A stretch of DNA of 64,000 bases from Planktothrix rubescens CCAP 1459/22. Lineage in GTDB: Bacteria > Cyanobacteriota > Cyanobacteriia > Cyanobacteriales > Microcoleaceae. Shown here one piece after another: positions 9,335 through 19,199 of this stretch. The stretch covers positions 4,359,501-4,423,500 of the forward strand of contig LR882958.1 in the NCBI GenBank assembly GCA_904830895.1, in the 5' to 3' direction. The notes under the pieces were generated by a model. The model saw only the letters and a program-made list of their open reading frames with translations. It had not been told where the DNA came from and did no database searches. The first letter of the stretch is position 1, and each line of letters opens with the position of its first letter. The position numbers and the translations under genes are program-made.

Positions 9335-9748
9335 ATGCTTCAAATATCTTCTCCCTTAGCCCATAAAATTATTGGTGTTGGTGTAATTTGGAATCATCAA
9401 AAACAAATTTTAATTGATAAACGACCTGCCAAGGATTTATTGGGAGGACTGTGGGAATTTCCAGGGGGAAAACTGGAGGCGGGAGAAACCCTAGAAGATT
9501 GTATTAAACGGGAAATTCAAGAAGAATTAGCGATTGAAATAGAAGTCGAAGATCATTTAATTACTATTGAACACACCTATACCGATTTTAAAGTAACTTT
9601 AAATGTCTATCACTGTCGTTATTTGGGGGGAGAACCCCAGCCTTTAGAATGTGATGAAATTCGCTGGGTCACTTTAGATGAAATTAATCAATTTCCCTTT
9701 CCTAAAGCCAATGAAAAAATTATTGCCGCCTTGAGAAATAATCCCTAA
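9335..9748 (+). CDS. mutT: Nudix hydrolase, MutT-like 8-oxo-dGTP diphosphatase
   Basis: The 137-residue protein has a full Nudix box (GGKLEAGETLEDCIKREIQEEL, residues about 45-66) and the MutT/MutY-like lead-in (KIIGVGVIWNHQKQILIDKRP, LLGGLWEFPGG). MutT enzymes remove 8-oxo-dGTP from the nucleotide pool to prevent A:T to C:G changes. The C-terminal part (DEIRWVTLDEINQFPFPKAN) matches the MutY C-terminal/MutT subgroup. Activity on other nucleotides cannot be excluded. The gene stands alone, convergent with the large sensor kinase. Confidence 0.82.
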   Translation: MLQISSPLAHKIIGVGVIWNHQKQILIDKRPAKDLLGGLWEFPGGKLEAGETLEDCIKREIQEELAIEIEVEDHLITIEHTYTDFKVTLNVYHCRYLGGEPQPLECDEIRWVTLDEINQFPFPKANEKIIAALRNNP

Positions 9749-9787
9749 ATCAAAGTTAATCAATAAATCAACCCGACATTATGGAGA

Positions 9788-12700
9788 TTACTGATTCTGC
9801 TCTTTTTGGAATATGGGAATAGAAACTTGAAATGCGGTAAAATTATCTTGATCTCGGTAACAGAGAATTTCTCCTAGATGTTGTTCTACCACAATTTTAT
9901 AACTAATTGATAACCCTAAACCTGTTCCTTTGCCCACCGGTTTTGTGGTAAAAAATGGGTCAAAAAGCCTATTTTTTACCTTATCTTCAATGCCAGGGCC
10001 GTTATCTCGAATCGTAATTCTAACCTGTTCTAAAGGGGGTAATTTCCCCTTATGTTCTTTCAAATTCGGATGAATGATCTCTGTAGTAATTTTAATGATT
10101 CGAGGTTCGGACTGATTATCTAAGGCATCAATTGCATTCCCAATCAGATTCATAAACACTTGATTTAACTGTCCGGCATAACATTCAACCTTGGGTAACT
10201 TGCCATATTCCTTGATTAACTCAATCCCACCGGATGATCCTTTGGGTTTTAAGCGATTTTGTAAGATTAATAATGTACTATCAATACCATCATGAATATT
10301 GACAGGCTTCATTTCAGCTTCATCTAATCGTGAGAAACTTCTCAAAGACACTACAATTTGACGAATCCGATCGGCTCCCATTTCCATTGAAGATAGAATT
10401 TTTGGTAAATCTTCTGATAAAAACTCTAATTCAATTTCTTCAGCTTTAGCTTGAAGGGCGGGAGTCGGAATCGGATAAATTTCTTGATACAATTCCAACA
10501 ATTCTAAAATATCTTGAGTATATTCCTTGGCATAGGTGAGATTCCCATAAATAAAATTAACCGGATTATTAATTTCATGGGCAACTCCCGCCACCATTTG
10601 TCCTAAACTCGACATTTTTTCACTTTGAATTAATTGAGATTCCTTCTGTTTTAAATCCTGTAGGGCTTCACTCAGATGAAAGGCTTGGGTTTGGGCTGCT
10701 AAGGCCGCCGCCCGGGTTTGGGCATATAATTCCGCCTGGTCAATGGCGATCGCTAACTGATCCACCACCGCCCGTACAAGCTCCACCTCACTGTCCCGCC
10801 AGGGTCGATATTCCCCATAATGATTACAAACCACAGCCCCCCGTTGACCCGATCGGGTTTCCAAGGGTAATAATAAGAAGGAAAAAATCCCCGTCGCTTG
10901 TAAAAACCGACAGGTTGATTCATCTAAAGCCTTTGTGGTGTGAATATTATCAATTTTAATCGTCTGGGCCATCCGAATTTTTTCGGCTAACAGAGGGATT
11001 TGTTCCGGGGGATAGTCCTGCAAACCATTGGATAAATCGGGATTTAGGGATTCGTGGGTGACGGCGAAACTGGGTTGTTGATTGGGTTGAATGTGCATAT
11101 ACCAGAGGAAATGACATTGATCCACCTGCAATAAGGCCCGAATTTCACTCACGGCCGTCCCCAAAATCGTATCAATATCTAAGGAATCCCGAATCTGACT
11201 CGCCAACCGAAATAATAACCCTTCCCGGCGACTTTGCAGTTCTTCCCGCGCCTTCACCCGATCAATCCCAACGGCCAGAGCATTTGCCACCCATCCCAAA
11301 ACCCCCCGAGCTTCATCATTGAGGGTGGAGTGGCTACAAATTGCCATTAACCCCACTAGACGACCTTCCACCACCAAGGGAAAATCAAAGGTGAGATTTT
11401 TCATTAGGGGTAGGGGGTACGGAATCGAACAGGTTAAAACATCGGTTTCGGTAATATTATGTTCATGAACAGTTAATCCGGCATTGGCTTGGAGTTCTAA
11501 TTGATTGCTATTAAGATTTAATGTCCAAATTCCCACCCCAGCCACATCGGGATACTGGGCGATCGCTTGTATACAACGGCCTAGAATCCTGGCAATCGAC
11601 CCCCCATGTCCCAGGGCTGTTCCCACTTCTGCTTCCAATTGAGAAAGCCTTGATCGCTCTAATAATAGGGTTTCAGCTTGTTTTCGTTCGGTAATATTCC
11701 GCGAAACCGCAATAATTTCATCAATGTCTTGTGAGTTCTGATTTCTCAAGCCATGACAGGTACTTTCAAACCAGATATATTCTCCATTGTGACATCGAAT
11801 TCGGTAACTCAAGGTATAAATATCTTGACTATTTCTTAATAGCAAATATTTCTCTTGAGTCCCTGCCAAATCCTCGGTATGAATCAAGTCATAGACCGAT
11901 TTCCCGATCAATTCTTCCGGTTGGTATCCCAATAATTGCTGACTGGCCGGAGAAGCATATAAATAAGTGCCATCGTTGCTATGTCGAGAAATTAAATCCG
12001 TCGCATGATCAGCCAAAAGTCGATAACGGGCCTCACTTTCGCGCAAAGCATCCTCAGACTGTTTGCGTTGGGTAATATCGGTTTGAATTCCGATAAAATG
12101 GGTTAAACTTCCTTCTCGATCGCGCACCGGAGAAATCGACAGTTCATTCCAGAAGTAATTGCCATCTTTACGATAATTTTTTAGGGTAACGCTACAATCA
12201 GTATTTTGGGCGATCGCATCCCGAAGACGAGCTAATTCCTTTGGATCAGTATCCTCACCCTGAAGCATCCGACAATTGCGTCCTAAAACCTCCTCCTGAG
12301 AATAGCCGGTTAATTTTTCAAAGGCAGGATTACAGTAGATAATCGGACAATCGGTGGCGGCAAAATCGCTAATCACAATTCCGCTAGGACTTTCAGTAAT
12401 CGCCCTTTCCAGCAATTCCATCCGCACTTCGGACTGTCGGCGTTCGGTAATATCAATTCCCGTAGCAATCACATATTTGATCAGGCCATTCGCCTGAAAT
12501 AAAGCCGTATTTGACCAAGTAATCCAATGACGTTGGCCATTAGGTTTAACCCATTCGGTTTCCCAAGCATTTAAACGGGTATGATTGGGGATTAGAGGAA
12601 CCGAATTTTGAGTTTTCACTGATTTGGGAGGTTCGTCAAACTCAATCATCATCCCTCCAGAATGCGGTTGACTACCAGAATCCAAGGGTAATAGGTTGAC

Positions 12701-13510
12701 CCCCAACTCATCAAAGGTTTTTCCTTCGACTTCCTCGGCGGAATATCCCGTCAGTTGTTCACAGGTTCGATTAAACCGAATAATTCGACCATCGGGATCA
12801 AGGACAATCACTAAGGCACTAACTGTGTCGAGAACAGCGCAAACAAAGTCTCTTTCTTGACGAACTACTTCCCAGACTTGCTTGCGTTCATTAATAATAT
12901 CTTCGAGTTGACTAAGTTTGGTTTTGGAGTGAATCAGTTGACGGTGTAAATTAATTTGGCTAATAATTTGATTATTGAGAGCTTGTAACGCCTTAATGGT
13001 TTCCGGTGATAACTTCCGGGGCTGATAATCCATAATCGACAGCATCCCCACCATTAAATTATCAGTCGTGATTAAAGGAATACCCAGATAAAACCGAATG
13101 CCATGATCCTGTTTAACTAAAGGTTGGCTAGAAAACCGTTGATCATCCCAGGTATCGGGGATGATAATTGGTTCTGGGGATAGTTTTAAGGTAGAGTTAG
13201 AGGAGTTTGGGGTTAAGGAATGATCGGGATCTTCTTGATCCTCCCTTAACGACTGAAATTGACACTGCAAGTAGATAATAAACTCGCAGAAATTCAAGTA
13301 GGGATGTATTTTTTCCGTTAAACCCACCTGGGATTTCAACCACTGATGGCTGACATCCATAAAGGTAATTAAAGCAATCGGCGTCTGGGCTAGATGGGAC
13401 GCTAAGTGAGTCAAATCATCAAAGGGAATTTCAGCAAACCTGTGGATGACCTGAGAAAGATTATTGCCCTCTGGGCTGAACATGGTTTGACCTAAAAATC
13501 TTGCATTCAT
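9788..13510 (-). CDS. multi-sensor histidine kinase with GAF, PAS and LOV-type domains
   Basis: The 1240-residue cytoplasmic kinase reads: GAF-like domain (about 20-190), PAS (about 220-355), a second PAS (365-485) with the LOV signature GRNCRMLQG (410-418), a third PAS with PAC motif (495-610), GAF (620-755), GAF (765-930), coiled coil, HisKA with phospho-His978 (GVAHEINNP), and a HATPase domain with N, G1 and G2 boxes (NLIGNAIDAL, DNGPGIEDKV, GKGTGLGLSI). In LOV domains the Cys (here Cys413) forms the light-driven flavin adduct. The Asn pair (NYRKDGNYFWNE) and the Gln (FIGIQTDIT) that hold FMN are also present. There is no receiver domain and no membrane helix. A decayed receiver gene lies about 380 bp upstream on the other strand. 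The output partner is unknown. Confidence 0.9.
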   Translation of the reverse strand: MNARFLGQTMFSPEGNNLSQVIHRFAEIPFDDLTHLASHLAQTPIALITFMDVSHQWLKSQVGLTEKIHPYLNFCEFIIYLQCQFQSLREDQEDPDHSLTPNSSNSTLKLSPEPIIIPDTWDDQRFSSQPLVKQDHGIRFYLGIPLITTDNLMVGMLSIMDYQPRKLSPETIKALQALNNQIISQINLHRQLIHSKTKLSQLEDIINERKQVWEVVRQERDFVCAVLDTVSALVIVLDPDGRIIRFNRTCEQLTGYSAEEVEGKTFDELGVNLLPLDSGSQPHSGGMMIEFDEPPKSVKTQNSVPLIPNHTRLNAWETEWVKPNGQRHWITWSNTALFQANGLIKYVIATGIDITERRQSEVRMELLERAITESPSGIVISDFAATDCPIIYCNPAFEKLTGYSQEEVLGRNCRMLQGEDTDPKELARLRDAIAQNTDCSVTLKNYRKDGNYFWNELSISPVRDREGSLTHFIGIQTDITQRKQSEDALRESEARYRLLADHATDLISRHSNDGTYLYASPASQQLLGYQPEELIGKSVYDLIHTEDLAGTQEKYLLLRNSQDIYTLSYRIRCHNGEYIWFESTCHGLRNQNSQDIDEIIAVSRNITERKQAETLLLERSRLSQLEAEVGTALGHGGSIARILGRCIQAIAQYPDVAGVGIWTLNLNSNQLELQANAGLTVHEHNITETDVLTCSIPYPLPLMKNLTFDFPLVVEGRLVGLMAICSHSTLNDEARGVLGWVANALAVGIDRVKAREELQSRREGLLFRLASQIRDSLDIDTILGTAVSEIRALLQVDQCHFLWYMHIQPNQQPSFAVTHESLNPDLSNGLQDYPPEQIPLLAEKIRMAQTIKIDNIHTTKALDESTCRFLQATGIFSFLLLPLETRSGQRGAVVCNHYGEYRPWRDSEVELVRAVVDQLAIAIDQAELYAQTRAAALAAQTQAFHLSEALQDLKQKESQLIQSEKMSSLGQMVAGVAHEINNPVNFIYGNLTYAKEYTQDILELLELYQEIYPIPTPALQAKAEEIELEFLSEDLPKILSSMEMGADRIRQIVVSLRSFSRLDEAEMKPVNIHDGIDSTLLILQNRLKPKGSSGGIELIKEYGKLPKVECYAGQLNQVFMNLIGNAIDALDNQSEPRIIKITTEIIHPNLKEHKGKLPPLEQVRITIRDNGPGIEDKVKNRLFDPFFTTKPVGKGTGLGLSISYKIVVEQHLGEILCYRDQDNFTAFQVSIPIFQKEQNQ

Positions 13511-13616
13511 GATCGGTAATTACCATACAAAGGGAGTGGCTAGATATCAGCAACCGGGTATTTAGCTTTTTGGGATGAGATGTTCGCATTAACTGAGGGG
13601 TCAAGGGTTAGTCGCT

Positions 13617-13651
13617 AACACCTCAACACCTTAACACCTCAACACCCCAAC
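13617..13651. repeat. 8-bp tandem repeat AACACCTN x4
   Basis: Four consecutive octamers (AACACCTC, AACACCTT, AACACCTC, AACACCCC) plus a partial fifth. They lie in the 380-bp gap upstream of the sensor kinase, which otherwise holds no gene. Short tandemly repeated repetitive sequences of this kind are common between genes in filamentous cyanobacteria. Confidence 0.75.
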
Positions 13652-13891
13652 TGTTACCCGACATCTGATTTTTGTTTGACTCGCCTTAGCTGTATGACAT
13701 TGTTTGTCCAAACGTCCTGATCTCACACAACTTTTTTAATCTACTTTAATCTTAACAAAGAAAGATCCAATTTTTCGCGATTAGATCAATCAGAAACACC
13801 GAAAACAGATTTGATCAAATTTCTTAATCATTATTCGGCTTAAAAGTATAGAATTGTTGATATTAAAACGAACGAATACTTTTCAACTATA

Positions 13892-14248
13892 ATGAAAATA
13901 ATAGATAGTCGGACTCAGATCCAACAATCAAGGCTATTTTTTATAGGTTTGATTACAGACGCTTTATCCACAATTTACCATGAAGCTGTTTCGGTTTTAC
14001 TTCTGGATGTGGCTATGCCGGGAATTGATGGCCTAGAACTCTGTCGCACCGTTCGTAGTATTCCTCAGTTTCAGAATTTGCCTATTATTATGTTAACATC
14101 AAGGGACGGTGCTTTTGATAAGGTTCAAGGCCGTCTAGCGGGCGCGAGTGAATATCTCACTAAACCCTTTGATGCTCAAAAGTTATCGGAAGTTGTTAGT
14201 CAAGTTTTGCAATTACAGCAAATTAATCCTCAAGGTTATCCCCACTAA
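13892..14248 (+). pseudogene. degraded response regulator receiver domain
   Basis: The 118-residue ORF keeps the second half of a CheY-like receiver: phospho-acceptor Asp39 (VLLLDVAMPGIDG), the Thr/Ser position (IIMLTSRDGAF) and the conserved Lys (EYLTKPFD). The N-terminus (MKIIDSRTQIQ) looks like MKILVVDDSRTQ with the acidic pair partly deleted. The spacing to the phospho-Asp is about 34 residues instead of about 44, so one strand/helix is missing. It resembles the receivers of PatA/PilG-type regulators. It is probably non-functional, although expression of the stub cannot be excluded. Confidence 0.65.
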
Positions 14249-14317
14249 ACACTAAAAAAAGAGGAATATCTAGTAATATTATTTTTCCCATGACCCATTA
14301 CCCATGACCCATTACCC

Positions 14318-15781
14318 TTAAAAAAAGTTAAACTGTTCCTCGGTAATTCGGTTTGATTCATACAAGGTTTCGGCGATTTCGGAAAGGGTTAATACCGCAT
14401 GGGCTTGATAATTATTATCCTTTAATTTTTCTTTAACTCCGCCTTCGTGATCAATTAAAACCACAATATCATTAACTTTTAATCCCGCAGATTGTAGCTT
14501 TTGGGCTCCTTGAATCACACTATTTCCCGTAATTAAAATATCATCTACCACCACAATAGTTTCCCCAGGTTGAAAATGTCCTTCAATTAATCGCCCCGCA
14601 CCATAGGCTTTAACTTCTTTTCGCGGAAAGATCATCGGGCGTTGTAACCTTAAAGATAACCCGGTTGCTGTTGGTAAAGAACCATAGGGGATACCCGCAA
14701 TTCGATCAAAACTTAGGGTTTCTAAAATATCCCCATAAGCACCAACAATTTGATGAAAAATTTGGGGAGTTGAAATAATCCGTCTCAAGTCAATATAATA
14801 GGGGAAAGTTTCTCCCGATGATTGAACATGATCTCCAAAAATAATACAGCCAATATCATACAATTGTAAAATCAAATCTCGATGGGGTTGATGTCTTAAA
14901 AAACAAACATCGGGCAACCATAAATCACAGGTAGGATTTCCTTGGATTACCTGTTGTCGTTCTGTGTTAATTTGATCTCTTAACTGTTTGATTTCGGTTT
15001 TTATGGTTTGTTTTTCTAATAATTGAGGGGGAATAGGTATTAATAAGCGATCGCCATTTAAACTTAATCCTGCGGCTAAAATTGGGGTTAAATCTTCTAA
15101 ATCCATTAAATCATTTTCTTCGGCTATATCCCCCTCTAATAAGATAAATTGTTCCGGTGCAGCTTGACGAATTTTTGCTAACATATCCGGTACCATTCCC
15201 ACTAATAATCCCAATTGTTCAGGAGTTCCCCAGGTTTGAGATACCTTAACTAATTCCAAATATAACGGTTGCTGAGATTGAGGATATTCTTGAATAATAG
15301 AAGCCGAAGGATTAGCCGTGGCACAGGAAATAAAAACCGCTTGATCAGGATAAACTAAAAAGGGTGCAACTTGATCTAATCCGGCATAAGGAGTTAAGGT
15401 ACAAGCGCCAACCTTTAAGTCTTCAAAGACAAAACGAGCAAAAACCGTACTCGAATTCAAATCACTATGTTTAGCATCTAAAATAATCGGAATATTAGGC
15501 GGAATTAATTTTATGGTTTTTTCTAATAATTTTAAACCAGGTATCCCCCATCCCAAATAAAACCCTAAAGAGAGTTTATAGGCACAGACAAATTCCGAAG
15601 TTTCTCGAATAATAAAACCTAGCCATTCCTGCCATTGTTCAATAATATCAGCATCATTGTCATCAATTCCCCCACAATTAAACCCGGCAAAAATATGGCT
15701 ATCGGGATCGGGTTCTAGGGCAACATAAAGTAAACTATTTTGTTGTTCAATGGCGGTCAATAATTGATTAAAAAAGTTCAT
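14318..15781 (-). CDS. pyrF-pyrE: bifunctional OMP decarboxylase / orotate phosphoribosyltransferase (PyrF-PyrE fusion)
   Basis: The 487-residue fusion catalyses the last two steps of UMP synthesis. The N-terminal half (about 1-270) is a PyrF-type orotidine 5'-phosphate decarboxylase with the catalytic DAKHSD motif. The C-terminal half (about 285-487) is an orotate phosphoribosyltransferase with the PRPP loop VVVDDILITGNS. This order is the reverse of animal and plant UMP synthase and is known from cyanobacteria and kinetoplastids. It is monocistronic, on the minus strand. A 14-bp tandem repeat (ATGACCCATTACCC) lies just beyond its 3' end, near 14287-14315. Confidence 0.9.
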   Translation of the reverse strand: MNFFNQLLTAIEQQNSLLYVALEPDPDSHIFAGFNCGGIDDNDADIIEQWQEWLGFIIRETSEFVCAYKLSLGFYLGWGIPGLKLLEKTIKLIPPNIPIILDAKHSDLNSSTVFARFVFEDLKVGACTLTPYAGLDQVAPFLVYPDQAVFISCATANPSASIIQEYPQSQQPLYLELVKVSQTWGTPEQLGLLVGMVPDMLAKIRQAAPEQFILLEGDIAEENDLMDLEDLTPILAAGLSLNGDRLLIPIPPQLLEKQTIKTEIKQLRDQINTERQQVIQGNPTCDLWLPDVCFLRHQPHRDLILQLYDIGCIIFGDHVQSSGETFPYYIDLRRIISTPQIFHQIVGAYGDILETLSFDRIAGIPYGSLPTATGLSLRLQRPMIFPRKEVKAYGAGRLIEGHFQPGETIVVVDDILITGNSVIQGAQKLQSAGLKVNDIVVLIDHEGGVKEKLKDNNYQAHAVLTLSEIAETLYESNRITEEQFNFF

Positions 15782-15967
15782 TTTAAAAGTTAAATATTAA
15801 TGGTTGATAGGGATTACAGATATTAATTCTAGTCCTAAGCTCTGGCAAGTCCAGTTCAAAAAATTAATATTTGTCGATCTAGTCTTGTCGTGACAACAGG
15901 TTCTATGATAAATTCTACCGCTAATAACTGATAACTGATAACTGGTAACTTATTACTGATTACTGAA

Positions 15968-17083
15968 ATGTTGAATACTAAAACCATACTCTCAGCCCTG
16001 TTAATTTTTGTGCCGATTTCGATTGCGGGTCACTTTTTGGAGTGGGGATCAACTATTGTATTTGTCACCTCAGCGTTAGCGATTATTCCCTTAGCGGGTT
16101 GGATGGGAACTGCAACTGAAGAAATTGCCGTTGTCCTGGGCCCGAATTTAGGGGGGTTGTTAAATGCCACCTTTGGGAATGCAACGGAATTGATTATTGG
16201 AGTTGTCGCCCTGAATGCTGGATTAATTGATGTGGTCAAATCCAGTTTAGTCGGGTCAATTATAGGAAACCTCCTATTAGTTATGGGTTTATCCATGTTC
16301 TTAGGGGGTTTACGCTTCAAAGAACAAAAATTCCAGCCCGTGATTGCCCGTTTGAATGCCTCCGCTATGAATTTAGCCATAATTGCTATTTTAGTACCAA
16401 CGGCAGTAGATGTTACCTCCATTGGCATTGAGGAATCCACTATGCAAACCCTCTCAGCGGCGGTGGCGGTGGTTTTAATTACGGTTTATGTTCTTACCCT
16501 GCTGTTTTCGATGAAAACCCACTCCTATTTATATGATGTGGGAGTGGCGGAAAACGATGAAGACGGCGTAATTACCCCAGAAGAAGCCGGACATGAGGCA
16601 GAAAAGGTGAATTTAAAGCTGTGGATTGGGGTTTTGTTATTGGCTACCTTAACTGTCGCCTTCGAGTCGGAATTATTAGTCGGGACTTTAGAGGAAGCTA
16701 CCTCTAGTCTAGGACTAACAGCATTATTTACCGGGGTAATTTTAGTTCCGATTATTGGTAACGCCGCCGAACACGCCACCGCCGTTACCGTGGCTATGAA
16801 AAATAAAATGGATTTATCCGTATCCGTCGCTTTAGGTTCGAGTTTACAAATTGCCTTATTTGTGGCCCCTGTGTTAGTTTTAGCCGGATGGATATTAGGC
16901 CAACCGATGGATTTGAATTTTAACCCCTTTGAATTAATCGCCGTTGCCGTGTCTGTGTTAATTGCTAATTCCGTCAGTTCCGATGGCCGTTCTGACTGGT
17001 TGGAGGGGGTTTTACTCTTGGCTGCTTATACTGTTTTGGGTATTGCGTTTTACTTCCATCCGATTATTGAGGGTATTGGTTGA
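15968..17083 (+). CDS. cax: Ca2+/H+ antiporter (CAX family)
   Basis: The 371-residue integral membrane protein has about eleven helices and the two inverted alpha-repeat signatures of cation/proton exchangers, GNATELIIGVVAL and GNAAEHATAVTVA. An acidic loop (AENDEDGVITPEEAGHEAE) separates the halves, as in CAX proteins. It would export calcium in exchange for protons across the plasma or thylakoid membrane. Heptamer repeats built on AACTGAT (about 15920-15965) fill the upstream region, and the start ATG overlaps the end of that repeat tract. Confidence 0.88.
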   Translation: MLNTKTILSALLIFVPISIAGHFLEWGSTIVFVTSALAIIPLAGWMGTATEEIAVVLGPNLGGLLNATFGNATELIIGVVALNAGLIDVVKSSLVGSIIGNLLLVMGLSMFLGGLRFKEQKFQPVIARLNASAMNLAIIAILVPTAVDVTSIGIEESTMQTLSAAVAVVLITVYVLTLLFSMKTHSYLYDVGVAENDEDGVITPEEAGHEAEKVNLKLWIGVLLLATLTVAFESELLVGTLEEATSSLGLTALFTGVILVPIIGNAAEHATAVTVAMKNKMDLSVSVALGSSLQIALFVAPVLVLAGWILGQPMDLNFNPFELIAVAVSVLIANSVSSDGRSDWLEGVLLLAAYTVLGIAFYFHPIIEGIG

Positions 17084-17276
17084 TTATCGCTGATCCGGTC
17101 TTCTATCCCACGAACTAAACTATGATCCTGAAAACCGATGGCTAGAAATTTTGGGTTGAAGTTCTCAGCCGTGATGACTAGACGCACAACCCAAAACATA
17201 ATACAATCTACATCGGTTAGTCGCCCTTAAGGACACTCCGAAAGGATTGCTGTTAATTTTTTATAGGGAAAGAATA

Positions 17277-18317
17277 GTGGGTCTTTTTAGTCGTTTTTCG
17301 CAGGACATGGGCATTGACCTAGGGACTGCTAACACTTTGATTTATGTACCGGGTAAGGGCATTGTACTACAAGAACCCTCGGTTGTCGCTATTGACAGAC
17401 TAGAAAAAGTCCCGTTGGCGGTGGGAGAGGAAGCCAAAAAAATGTTAGGCCGCACTCCCGAAAATGTAGTGGTACTGAGACCTCTGCGGGATGGGGCGAT
17501 TGCAGATTTTGATGCAGCCGAACAAATGCTCAAACATTTTATTCGGCGGGTGAATCAGGGAAAAACCCTGATTGCTCCTCGAATTGTGATTGGAATTCCC
17601 AGTGGAGTCACTGGAGTAGAACGCCGGGCGGTGATTGAAGCGGCTTCTCAAGCCGGGGCGCGGGACGTGCGACTAATTGATGAACCTGTGGCCGCGGCGA
17701 TTGGTGCAGGTTTACCCGTTTCGGAAGCGACGGGAAATATGATTGTGGATATTGGGGGCGGTACTACAGAAGTCGCGGTGCTGAGTTTACAGGGAACGGT
17801 ATTGAGCGAGTCCGTGCGGGTGGCTGGAGATGAACTCAACGATGCGATCATTTTGTATATGAAAAAAGTTCATAACTTAGTGATTGGAGAACAAACGGCT
17901 GAGGATATCAAAATTAAGATGGGTTCAGCTTACCCGAATCCGGCCGCCGATGAAGAAATGATTATGGAAGTACGGGGGATTCATTTATTATCTGGTTTAC
18001 CTCGCACCGTTACCATTAAATCCACGGAAGTGCGCGAAAGTATGGTTGAACCTTTATCGGTTATTATTGATTCGGTCAAACGCACTTTAGAACGCACTCC
18101 TCCAGAACTGGCTGCGGATATCATTGACCGGGGAATTATGTTGGCGGGTGGAGGAGCCTTACTCAAGGGTATTGATGCCTTAATTAGCCACGAAACCGGA
18201 ATTATTACCCATATTGCGGCTGACCCTCTGTGTTGTGTGGTATTGGGCACAGGTCGGGTATTAGAAAATTTCAAACAGTTAGAACGGGTTTTTACCGGGG
18301 GTTCCCGAAATCTGTAA
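17277..18317 (+). CDS. mreB: rod shape-determining protein MreB
   Basis: An actin-like ATPase of about 346 residues that polymerises under the membrane and guides lateral wall synthesis. Marks are the phosphate-1 motif DMGIDLGTANTLIYV, VVDIGGGTTEVAVLS (given as IVDIGGGTTEVAVL in this sequence) and the adenosine motif MLAGGGALLKGIDAL. I chose the GTG at 17277 because the protein then starts VGLFSRFSQDMGIDLG like other cyanobacterial MreBs and AGGGAAAG stands 5-12 bases upstream. An upstream in-frame TTG at 17247 is less likely. It is the first gene of mreBCD. Confidence 0.93.
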   Translation: MGLFSRFSQDMGIDLGTANTLIYVPGKGIVLQEPSVVAIDRLEKVPLAVGEEAKKMLGRTPENVVVLRPLRDGAIADFDAAEQMLKHFIRRVNQGKTLIAPRIVIGIPSGVTGVERRAVIEAASQAGARDVRLIDEPVAAAIGAGLPVSEATGNMIVDIGGGTTEVAVLSLQGTVLSESVRVAGDELNDAIILYMKKVHNLVIGEQTAEDIKIKMGSAYPNPAADEEMIMEVRGIHLLSGLPRTVTIKSTEVRESMVEPLSVIIDSVKRTLERTPPELAADIIDRGIMLAGGGALLKGIDALISHETGIITHIAADPLCCVVLGTGRVLENFKQLERVFTGGSRNL

Positions 18318-18318
18318 C

Positions 18319-18362
18319 AATTGATAATTGGTAATTGACCCTGAAAAAAACAATTATCAATT
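18319..18362. terminator. 12-bp stem hairpin between mreB and mreC
   Basis: AATTGATAATTG (18319-18330) is the exact reverse complement of CAATTATCAATT (18351-18362), with a 20-nt loop. The stem is AT-rich and followed by ATTAATTATTTT, so it may be a weak attenuator or an RNA-processing site. That would let mreB be expressed above mreC and mreD. Confidence 0.5.
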
Positions 18363-18394
18363 ATTAATTATTTTCACAGTTAATTTTAATCGGT

Positions 18395-19171
18395 ATGCAA
18401 ACACGCAGTTGGTGGAGTCGCAGTCGGAATCAATTTTTTTTACTGGGTTTGGCAATTTTAGCCGCTTGGTTAGTGCGACAAACTCAAGGGGCTGCTTTAT
18501 ATGAAATGTATTATTGGGTAACTCGTCCGTTTCATTTATCGACATCAACAGTAATGGAACAGGAAAAAATTGTTCGACAAATTGATCCTCGAATTAATCA
18601 GTTAGAAGCTCAAATTCAAGAACTGAAAAACCAAAATCAAAAGTTTCAGGATATTTTAAATTATGTCGCTTCTAAAAAACACGGTAAGGGAATTGTGGCT
18701 CCTGTGATTGGTCGCAGTGCTGATTCTTGGTGGAAACAAATTATTATTGGTCGTGGGAGTCAGCAGGGGGTTCGGAATCAGGATTTAGTGGTGGCTCCTG
18801 GGGGATTAATTGGACGGGTGATGAGCGTGACACCTAGTACCAGTAAGGTGATGCTTTTGAGTGATCCGATGAGTCGGATTGCGGTGACAATTAGTCGCAG
18901 TCGCAATATGGGATTTCTCAAGGGAAATTCGACCGAACAAGGAATCATGGAATTTTTTGAAAGTGATCCTAAAGTCAAGGTGGGAGATGTGGTTGTTACT
19001 TCTAGTTATAGCCAGCTTGTCCCTGAAGGTTTGCCCATTGGTAAAGTCGTTTCTGTAGATATGAATAAAGCCCCATCCCCCGAAGCAATTGTTGAGTTTT
19101 TTGCTTCTGTTTCTTCTGTGGAATGGGTGATTATTTATCCGAATCAAAAACCAGTCAACAGTAGTCAGTAA
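18395..19171 (+). CDS. mreC: rod shape-determining protein MreC
   Basis: The 258-residue protein has one N-terminal membrane helix (FFLLGLAILAAWLV), a periplasmic coiled coil (INQLEAQIQELKNQNQKFQDIL) and the MreC beta-barrel domain (VIGRSADSWWKQIIIGRGSQQGV, LIGRVMSVTPSTSKVMLLSD). It links MreB filaments to the wall-synthesis enzymes. It lies 77 bp after mreB and 28 bp before mreD in the conserved order. Confidence 0.9.
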   Translation: MQTRSWWSRSRNQFFLLGLAILAAWLVRQTQGAALYEMYYWVTRPFHLSTSTVMEQEKIVRQIDPRINQLEAQIQELKNQNQKFQDILNYVASKKHGKGIVAPVIGRSADSWWKQIIIGRGSQQGVRNQDLVVAPGGLIGRVMSVTPSTSKVMLLSDPMSRIAVTISRSRNMGFLKGNSTEQGIMEFFESDPKVKVGDVVVTSSYSQLVPEGLPIGKVVSVDMNKAPSPEAIVEFFASVSSVEWVIIYPNQKPVNSSQ

Positions 19172-19199
19172 TCAGTGATCAGTAATCCGTACAATAAAT

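Noticed and set aside
11731-12075. 114-codon plus-strand ORF inside the sensor kinase
   Set aside because: It lies antisense to well-conserved PAS coding sequence and has no recognisable features.
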